NCBI GenBank assembly: GCA_903889245.1
Contig: CAISWQ010000113.1
Location: forward strand, 1 to 33,326
Direction of reading: 5' to 3'
From: an uncultured Lentisphaerota bacterium
GTDB lineage: Bacteria; Verrucomicrobiota; Kiritimatiellia; CAIQIC01
DNA length: 33,326 bases
Shown: positions 21,726 to 26,991 of the stretch, piece by piece
Numbering within the stretch: position 1 is the stretch's first letter
Layout: every line of letters starts with the position of its first letter
Made by a program: the position numbers and the translations under genes
Notes under the pieces: model-generated
Told to the model about the DNA's origin: nothing
Database searches by the model: none
The model's input: the letters and a program-made list of their open reading frames with translations, nothing else

Positions 21726-23060
21726 TTACTCCGGCTTCCACCACGCGTCCAGCTTGTGCTTCAGCTCGGCGACGGCCTCCGCCTGCTGCGCGGCCAGATT
21801 GGTTTGCTCATGCGGGTCGGCGGCGAGGTCGTAGAGCTCCGGCTCGCCCTTGCGCTGCGGCACAATCAGCTTCCGGTTCCCGTCAATGAGCCAGCGCTGC
21901 TCGAGGTTCTTGGCCGGGTTGTTGAGGTCCACCGCGGTGTGGACAAAGCACTCGCCGTAGATCGTCTTGCGCTTGGCGACGGCTTCGGCATCCAGAAGGT
22001 TGAGGCCCTGCATAGCGCTCGTGGGTTTCGCGCCGACGGCCGCGAGCGCGGTGGGCACGAGGTCAATGGACATCGCGAGGTCGTCGCTCATCTTCGGCTG
22101 CACCTTGCCCGGCCAGCGTACCATGATGGGCGTGCGCAACCCGGAGTCGTAGGGCGAAAGCTTGGAGCGCAGATGCCGCGGCGTGGTGGGCGACTGGACC
22201 CAGCCGTTGTCCGTCACATAGATGACGAGGGTGTTCTCCGCGAGGCCTTCCTTCTCAAGATGGTCGAGCACCTGCCCGCAGGTTTCATCGAACCACTCGA
22301 CCATCGCCCAGTACTTGGCGACGTGGGGCGAGTCGGTCCTGCCCTTGTACTTTTCGAGAAGGCGCTCCGGCGGCGTGTGCGGGTCGTGCGGCATCATCGG
22401 CGCATACCAGACGAACCACGGCTTCTGCTCCTTGCGCGCGGCGGCGATGAAGTCGTAGATCGGCTGCAGCGTCTTGCGGCCGATGTCGAGGCCCTCATCG
22501 CCGTGACGCTGACCCTTGGTCATGCCGTGCGTGAAGCCGCCGCTGGAGAAATGCCCTTGCCACCACTTGCCGGTCTGGAGGCTCACATAGCCCTGCTGCG
22601 CGAGCAGGCGCGGCAGCGTCGCCGCCGCCTCCATGTGCTTCGTCATCACCGCGCGGCCGGCGACGAACTCCTGCTGCTCCTGCGGCGTCCGTTTCCTGGC
22701 CGGCGGCGGGCCCGGCGGATCGTTGCACGTGATCAGATTCTGGTGCGGATAGAGGCCGGTGATGATCGCGCCGAGGCTCGGACAGCACAGCGACGACGGC
22801 ACATAGCCGCGCCGGAACGTCAGCGACTGCGCCGCCAGCTTGTCGAGGTGCGGCGTCTTGATCTGCGGATGGCCCATGAACCCGTAGTCGGTCCAGCCGT
22901 GATCATCGGAGATGATGAACAGGATGTTCGGCTGGGACTTTTCCAAGGCTTGGAAACCGGACCCGGCACTTTTTCCAGGCCTTGGAAAAGCCAGTGCGGC
23001 GCCGGCCACACCCAAACCCGTTCGCTTCAAAAATTCACGTCGCCCGATGGTTGTGCTCAT
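21726..23060 (-). CDS. Tat-exported sulfatase-like protein with CCPSL instead of CxPxR
   Basis: A 444-residue protein with the type I sulfatase fold. The twin-arginine signal is GRREFLKR at 6-13. Residues 25-41 (FPRPGKSAGSGFQALEK) are the palindrome module. DD is at 52-53 (SDDHGWTDYG). Where the formylglycine motif C-x-P-x-R is expected it has C92-C-P-S-L96: the cysteine, proline and serine are present but the arginine is leucine (codon CTC). GLYPHQN follows. YVTDNGW and TGKWWQG (GKWW instead of GKWH) also depart from the usual motifs. ATG 23060 overlaps the stop of the upstream sulfatase (ATGA), so expression is coupled. It may be an inactive relative, or a branch with altered maturation. 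Confidence 0.88.
   Translation of the reverse strand: MSTTIGRREFLKRTGLGVAGAALAFPRPGKSAGSGFQALEKSQPNILFIISDDHGWTDYGFMGHPQIKTPHLDKLAAQSLTFRRGYVPSSLCCPSLGAIITGLYPHQNLITCNDPPGPPPARKRTPQEQQEFVAGRAVMTKHMEAAATLPRLLAQQGYVSLQTGKWWQGHFSSGGFTHGMTKGQRHGDEGLDIGRKTLQPIYDFIAAARKEQKPWFVWYAPMMPHDPHTPPERLLEKYKGRTDSPHVAKYWAMVEWFDETCGQVLDHLEKEGLAENTLVIYVTDNGWVQSPTTPRHLRSKLSPYDSGLRTPIMVRWPGKVQPKMSDDLAMSIDLVPTALAAVGAKPTSAMQGLNLLDAEAVAKRKTIYGECFVHTAVDLNNPAKNLEQRWLIDGNRKLIVPQRKGEPELYDLAADPHEQTNLAAQQAEAVAELKHKLDAWWKPE
22939..22989 (-). repeat. In-frame palindrome doublet (17 codons)
   Basis: TTCC begins at 22941 and 22973 (32 bp apart). On the gene strand the arms are read F-P-R-P-G-K and F-Q-A-L-E-K. One arm has CCAGGCCTTGG, which changes L to P and weakens one base pair. 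Confidence 0.9.
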
Positions 23061-24571
23061 GGTGTCGCCTTCGTCTTTTGTTTCGCCGCCTTGTTCTGAC
23101 GTTTGGCGCCACTGACGGCCTCGTTCATGCCCTTGCGCCAGTCCCAGATCTGCTGCCAGCCGGCGGCATCGGCCAGCGCCGGCGCGAAGCGGCTCGCGTC
23201 CACGTCCTGGTAGAGCGCGCGGTATTTCGCCGCATCGAAATCCGGGTTCGGCCGGTTGCCTTGCGCGGCGTTCGCCGTGCGCCACGCGGCCAGCGCGGCG
23301 CGCAGCTTCGCGACGCGCTCCGGTTGTTGCGCAGCGAGGTCGCGCGTCTCGCCGATGTCGTCGGCGAGGTTGAACAGCTCGGCCTTCGCCTCGTCAAAGA
23401 ACTCGACCAGCAGCCACGGGCCGTCGCGCATTGCGCCGCTGGGCCGGCCGCCCTGGTTGTTGTAGTGCGGGAAGTGCCAGCAGAACTGGCGCTGCGGATA
23501 CGCGCCGCGCCCGGTCAGGCCGGCGGCGAAGCTGACGCCATCGAGGCCCGCCGCCGCGGGCAGCCCGGCGAGTTCGAGCAGCGTCGGAATCCAGTCGGTG
23601 TTGAGCACGGGCTCGTCGCTGACCCGGCCCGCGGGCACGCGGCCCGGCCAGCGCACGAGCAGCGGGATGCGCAGGCCGCCCTCATAGACGTAGCCCTTGC
23701 CAGCGCGGAACGGCGAGTTGTGCGTGATGCGCTGGTGCGGGCCTTCCGGCACATGCAGCCCGCCGTTGTCGCTGGTGAAAATCACGATGGTGTTTTCAAC
23801 CAGCTTCAGCTCTTCCAGTTTGGTCAGCAGTTTGCCGATGGTGTCGTCGAGCGTCTCGATCACGCCGGCATAGACGGGCTCGAACGCGCCCTTGTTGTTG
23901 GCGATCCGCGCGGCCTGCGCGTCGTAGGGGATGTGCGGCGTGTTGTGCGCGAGATACACCAGAAACGGCTGGTCACGCTTCGCCTCGATGAACTGCATGG
24001 CCGCGGCGGTCAGGTCATACTCGCCCTTGCCGCCCTCGGTCGCCGTGGGCGGCGTGTTCGCCTTGCCCGGGTGATAGGAGTCGAAGCCGTGCTCCACCGG
24101 GCCGAAGCCCTTGCCGCCGATATGCCACTTGCCGAATGCGCCGCAGGCGTAACCCGCCTCCTTGAAGTAGCGCGGCAGGGCCTTCTCCGTCAGCGGCACC
24201 TGCATCTCGATTTCCGGATGCAGGACCTTCTGCGCCGCGCAGTCGGCGCGGCCGGGCAGGTACGTGGTCAGGTGCAGCCGCGCCGGATTTTTCCCGGTGA
24301 GCAGCGCCGCGCGCGAGGGCGAGCAGATCGGCTGCGCGCAGTAGGCCGAAGTGAAACGCGTGCCCTGCCCCGCCAGCTTGTCGAGATGCGGCGTGCGGTG
24401 ATCCTGCCGCCCGTAGCAGTGCAGATCGTTGACACCGAGGTCATCACACAGGATGAAGACCACGTTGGGTTTGGCCGCGACCGCTGCGCTGCCCGGCAGG
24501 GGCAGCAGTGCTGCGCCCATCACGCATCCCATGCCGAGCGCCATCCAACTCCAGCGTCTTGTCTTGTTCAT
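23057..24571 (-). CDS. Sec-exported sulfatase (no palindrome module)
   Basis: A 504-residue type I sulfatase. A Sec signal covers about residues 1-33 (MALGMGCVMGAALLPLPGSAAVAA). The mature protein begins KPNVVFILCDDLG with DD at 43-44; the formylglycine motif is CSPSR at 83-87. GKWHIGGKG and FTSDNGG follow. AGGAGC precedes ATG 24571 at good spacing. Its stop overlaps the next sulfatase start in ATGA, so the two are translated together. It is the only sulfatase of the seven without the palindrome-encoded module, and its signal peptide runs straight into the catalytic domain, which gives a useful comparison. The substrate is unknown. Confidence 0.93.
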   Translation of the reverse strand: MNKTRRWSWMALGMGCVMGAALLPLPGSAAVAAKPNVVFILCDDLGVNDLHCYGRQDHRTPHLDKLAGQGTRFTSAYCAQPICSPSRAALLTGKNPARLHLTTYLPGRADCAAQKVLHPEIEMQVPLTEKALPRYFKEAGYACGAFGKWHIGGKGFGPVEHGFDSYHPGKANTPPTATEGGKGEYDLTAAAMQFIEAKRDQPFLVYLAHNTPHIPYDAQAARIANNKGAFEPVYAGVIETLDDTIGKLLTKLEELKLVENTIVIFTSDNGGLHVPEGPHQRITHNSPFRAGKGYVYEGGLRIPLLVRWPGRVPAGRVSDEPVLNTDWIPTLLELAGLPAAAGLDGVSFAAGLTGRGAYPQRQFCWHFPHYNNQGGRPSGAMRDGPWLLVEFFDEAKAELFNLADDIGETRDLAAQQPERVAKLRAALAAWRTANAAQGNRPNPDFDAAKYRALYQDVDASRFAPALADAAGWQQIWDWRKGMNEAVSGAKRQNKAAKQKTKATP

Positions 24572-24601
24572 CGCATGTGCTCCTTTGTGGCCACGGCGCG
24601 T

Positions 24602-24630
24602 CTTGTCGCAGAAGCCGGCGGCGGAATCAA
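24602..24630 (-). promoter_or_regulatory. Possible promoter of the sulfatase operon starting at 24571
   Basis: On the minus strand, TTGATT (24630-24625) is followed after exactly 17 bases by GACAAG (24607-24602). The -35 is good, the -10 weak. This is a candidate only. Confidence 0.3.
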
Positions 24631-24660
24631 GCCGTCGCCGAGGCATTCATGCCGCCCTCC

Positions 24661-24688
24661 AATCGCACACTTGTACAAGTGTGCGATT
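24661..24688. repeat. Perfect 28-bp palindrome with TTGTACAA core
   Basis: The left half is AATCGCACACTTGT and the right half is its exact inverse. It lies six bases after the stop of the sulfatase gene that ends at 24695 (minus strand). It is related to the 32-bp palindrome at 26353-26384, which flanks the same gene on the other side. Confidence 0.9.
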
Positions 24689-24694
24689 CGGCCT

Positions 24695-26251
24695 TCAGTC
24701 CTGATAGCCCTTGCGCTTGCGCTCGATGACAAACTCGCGCGTCTTCCCGAACAGCGCCATCGCGCCGGTACCGCGCGGATCCTGCGTCGCCCGCTGATAG
24801 GCATCGAGCCGCGCGCGCAGCTTTTCCTTCACCGCCGCGAACTCGGTTTTGTCAGCGAGGTTGTTGAGTTCAAAGGGATCGGCGACGCAGTCATAGAGTT
24901 CTTCGCGCGGCCGCGGGCCTTGCACCAGCGGGACGAAGCGCTTGACTGCCGGATGTTCAGGGTGCGCGGCGAGCAGCGGGGCGACATCGAGCGTCGCCGC
25001 GCTCTGTTCATATTCGCTGTCGGGCCGCGGTCCCTTGCTGCTCAACGCAAACCGCGGGCCGGCGTCATAGTTGATGATGTACTGAAAACGCTCGTCGCGG
25101 ATCATGCGCGAGGACTGGTTGCAGGGCGGCAATTCGCCGTGCCACTCCAGGCCGGCGACGGCAAAGTCGCGCGCGGGGTCCACGCGGCCCGAACCCGCGG
25201 CGAGCAGGACCTTCAGCGCGCTGCGTCCGCTCATTTCGCGCGGCACGGGGACGCCCGCCGCCTCGAGGAGGGTCGGCGCGAAGTCGGCGAAGCCGATGAA
25301 ATCATCCACCTTGCGTCCCGCCTTGATGCGGGCGGGCCACATCATCGCCAGCGGCAGCCGCACGCCCCAGTCATAGACGTTGGCCTTGGCGCGCGGCGCG
25401 GGCGTGCCGTTGTCGGCCGTCACCAGCACCAGCGTGTTCGCCAGCTCGCCGCTCTCCTCGAGCACCTTGAGTAGCGCGCCGAGCGTGCCATCGGCGTGGC
25501 GGACTTCCCAGAGGTAGTTCGTGCGGAAGCGGCGCACGCCCGGCGTATCCGGCAAAAAGCCCGGCACCTTGATGGCGGCGGGGTCCATGCCCGGCTGCTG
25601 GTAGTTGTCGCGACCGTGCGGATGATGCGGCTCGAGCAGTCCGGCCCAAAAATAGAACGGCTGCCCCTTGGGCCGCGCATCGAGGAACTTCGCAAAGTTG
25701 GCCGCGTAGTCGAAAGCGCTGACGCCCTCCGGCGGCGACTTGACCTTGGCGGTATTGAACACATTCCCCGCCGGATTGCGCTTCCGCCCAGACTCTGGCA
25801 GCAGGCCCGGCCCCCAGCCCTTGCCGGTGTAGCCCGCGTGATAGCCGGCGGCCTCGAGCAGATCCGGCAGCACGGGGAATTTCGCCGGCAGCCACGCCTG
25901 GATGAACGCGCCCTGCTCCAGTTCCCAGAAGTTGCGCCCGGTCAGCAGCGCCGCGCGCGAGGGCGCGCACGACGGCGCCGAGCAGTAGGCGAAGTTGAAC
26001 AGCACGCCCTCGCGCGCCACGCGATCGAAGTTGGGCGTTGGCACCGACGACCGGCCGTACGCGCTGCACTCGCACCAGCTCTGGTCGTCGTAGATCACCA
26101 GCAGGATGTTGGGCCGGTTTTGCGCGGGCTTTTTTTCCAGGGCTTGGACTGCGGGGGCCTCGCTTTTCCCAACGCTGGGAAACGCCAGCGTGGCGCCCGC
26201 CGCGCCCAGCCCCGCCCGCCGCAGAAATTCCCGCCGTGATGTGGTGCGCAT
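24695..26251 (-). CDS. Tat-exported sulfatase
   Basis: A 518-residue type I sulfatase of a heparan-N-sulfatase-like appearance (YDDQSWCECSAYGRSSVPTPNFDRVAREG). The twin-arginine signal is SRREFLRR at 5-12. Residues 24-40 (FPSVGKSEAPAVQALEK) are a diverged version of the palindrome module. DD is at 55-56 and the formylglycine motif is CAPSR at 95-99. GKGWGPG and VTADNGTP follow. ATG 26251 has AGAGGAAAAT just upstream; a longer frame to 26380 would translate the intergenic palindrome. The gene is flanked by TTGTACAA palindromes on both sides. It appears to be a separate transcription unit from the following sulfatase pair. The substrate is unknown. Confidence 0.92.
   Translation of the reverse strand: MRTTSRREFLRRAGLGAAGATLAFPSVGKSEAPAVQALEKKPAQNRPNILLVIYDDQSWCECSAYGRSSVPTPNFDRVAREGVLFNFAYCSAPSCAPSRAALLTGRNFWELEQGAFIQAWLPAKFPVLPDLLEAAGYHAGYTGKGWGPGLLPESGRKRNPAGNVFNTAKVKSPPEGVSAFDYAANFAKFLDARPKGQPFYFWAGLLEPHHPHGRDNYQQPGMDPAAIKVPGFLPDTPGVRRFRTNYLWEVRHADGTLGALLKVLEESGELANTLVLVTADNGTPAPRAKANVYDWGVRLPLAMMWPARIKAGRKVDDFIGFADFAPTLLEAAGVPVPREMSGRSALKVLLAAGSGRVDPARDFAVAGLEWHGELPPCNQSSRMIRDERFQYIINYDAGPRFALSSKGPRPDSEYEQSAATLDVAPLLAAHPEHPAVKRFVPLVQGPRPREELYDCVADPFELNNLADKTEFAAVKEKLRARLDAYQRATQDPRGTGAMALFGKTREFVIERKRKGYQD
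26133..26182 (-). repeat. Decayed in-frame palindrome doublet (17 codons)
   Basis: The arms are TTTTCCAGGGCTTGGA and CTTTTCCCAACGCTGGGAAA. Several bases have drifted, but the second arm remains palindromic in a shifted register (CCCA/TGGG) and the 32-bp spacing and 17-codon frame are kept. The gene strand reads F-P-S-V-G-K and V-Q-A-L-E-K. Confidence 0.75.
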
Positions 26252-26293
26252 ATTTTCCTCTCCGCAAGCCGTCAACAGCCGCGCACCCAACGA

Positions 26294-26314
26294 ACCGCCC
26301 GTGCGGTTTATTGT
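26294..26314 (-). promoter_or_regulatory. Promoter candidate of the sulfatase starting at 26251
   Basis: On the minus strand, TACAAT (26314-26309) is a near-consensus -10, continuing AAACCGCACGG. The AAACCGCAC portion resembles the sequence after the -10 of the sulfatase at 12909 (AACCGCACCG). No convincing -35 is seen at 17 bases. Confidence 0.4.
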
Positions 26315-26352
26315 AGCGCGGCGGGCGCCCCCGCCCCAAACGCCGGGTGGGG

Positions 26353-26384
26353 ATAATTGCAGAGTTGTACAACTCTGCAATTAT
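26353..26384. repeat. Perfect 32-bp palindrome with TTGTACAA core
   Basis: The left half is ATAATTGCAGAGTTGT, matched base for base by its inverse. It shares the pattern ATT-GCA/CGCA-x-A-x-TTGTACAA with the 28-bp palindrome at 24661-24688. It lies upstream of the sulfatase that starts at 26251. Confidence 0.9.
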
Positions 26385-26423
26385 GATTTTGCGCTTTTCC
26401 GCGGCCGCCCGCGGGTCGCCGTG

Positions 26424-26473
26424 TTTTCCAAACCTTGGAAAATATCCGGCGTGCTTTTCCAAGGCTCCTGAAA
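26424..26473. repeat. Intergenic TTCCAA-N3-TTGGAA doublet (31-bp spacing), second arm altered
   Basis: The first unit is TTCCAAACCTTGGAA from 26426. The second begins TTCCAAGG at 26457 (31 bp later) but then continues CTCCTGAAAACCGAAGTTG in place of the second half-site. The same junction recurs, inverted, at 26910-26937. Confidence 0.8.
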
Positions 26474-26569
26474 ACCGAAGTTGCAACCGAGTTTCCAGCT
26501 TGTTCGCCCCATCTGTACGCGCTGCGCAACCGCGCATGTAAAGTCAGGCCACACGCACAGCACTGTGCC

Positions 26570-26735
26570 ATCCGAGTAACTGGGAGCGGCGGCTTGCCAG
26601 CCGCCGCAAGGCCAGCCTCACGCCAGACCCTTGCACGCCAGGTTTGTGAAGCTGTCCCGCACCCATCACGCTGCCAGGTGGTGGCCACGGTTTGTTCTGC
26701 AGCGGTGAGACACCGCCGCTCCCAGTTAGTCGGAT
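26570..26735. repeat. REPIN-like inverted pair, AACTGGGAG type (copy 2)
   Basis: The outer ends are ATCCGAGTAACTGGGAG and the inverse of ATCCGACTAACTGGGAG. The left unit is GCGGCGGCTTGCCAGCCGCC; the right, inverted, is GCGGCGGTGTCTCACCGC followed by AGAACAAACCGTGG. This is the element at 19149-19276 in inverted orientation, with the same two hairpin types and related interior. Confidence 0.75.
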
Positions 26736-26812
26736 TTTCAAACCCGTTACCTGTATCCCCAGTCCAACTTCGGCTTTGATTCGAGGACGCCTGTCTTCTT
26801 GCTCATGGTCTT

Positions 26813-26863
26813 CTGTAGCGGCGACCTGCGGTCGCCGTCGGCGGCCATAGGCCGCTGCTACAG
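26813..26863. repeat. REPIN-like inverted pair, CTGTAGC type
   Basis: CTGTAGCGGCGACCTGCGGT is followed by CGCCG, then GGCGGCCATAGGCCGC and finally TGCTACAG. Two hairpins thus face each other with CTGTAGC at both outer ends. It is distinct in sequence from the other two REP-like families. Confidence 0.6.
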
Positions 26864-26991
26864 CAGCAGCGCAAACCACGCGGATGGAGTTCCGCCGGCA
26901 AGGGATGTTCAACTTCGGTTTTCAGGAACCTTGGAAACGGCGCGGCGGATGCCGCGCCCGACATCTGACCATCCGGGATGGCCCGCACCGG

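Larger units (their letters stand above)
26455..26937. repeat. Segment bounded by inverted TTTCCAAGG-TCCTGAAAACCGAAGTTG repeats
   Basis: The left boundary at 26455-26483 and the right boundary at 26910-26937 (inverted) share CCAAGG(C/T)TCCTGAAAAC and then CGAAGTTG. A decayed third piece (CAACTTCGGCTTTGAT) lies near 26764. Between the boundaries are the REPIN-like pairs at 26570-26735 and 26813-26863, and no gene that I can support on either strand. The arrangement looks like a small composite repeat element built around half of the TTCCAA palindrome. Confidence 0.6.
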
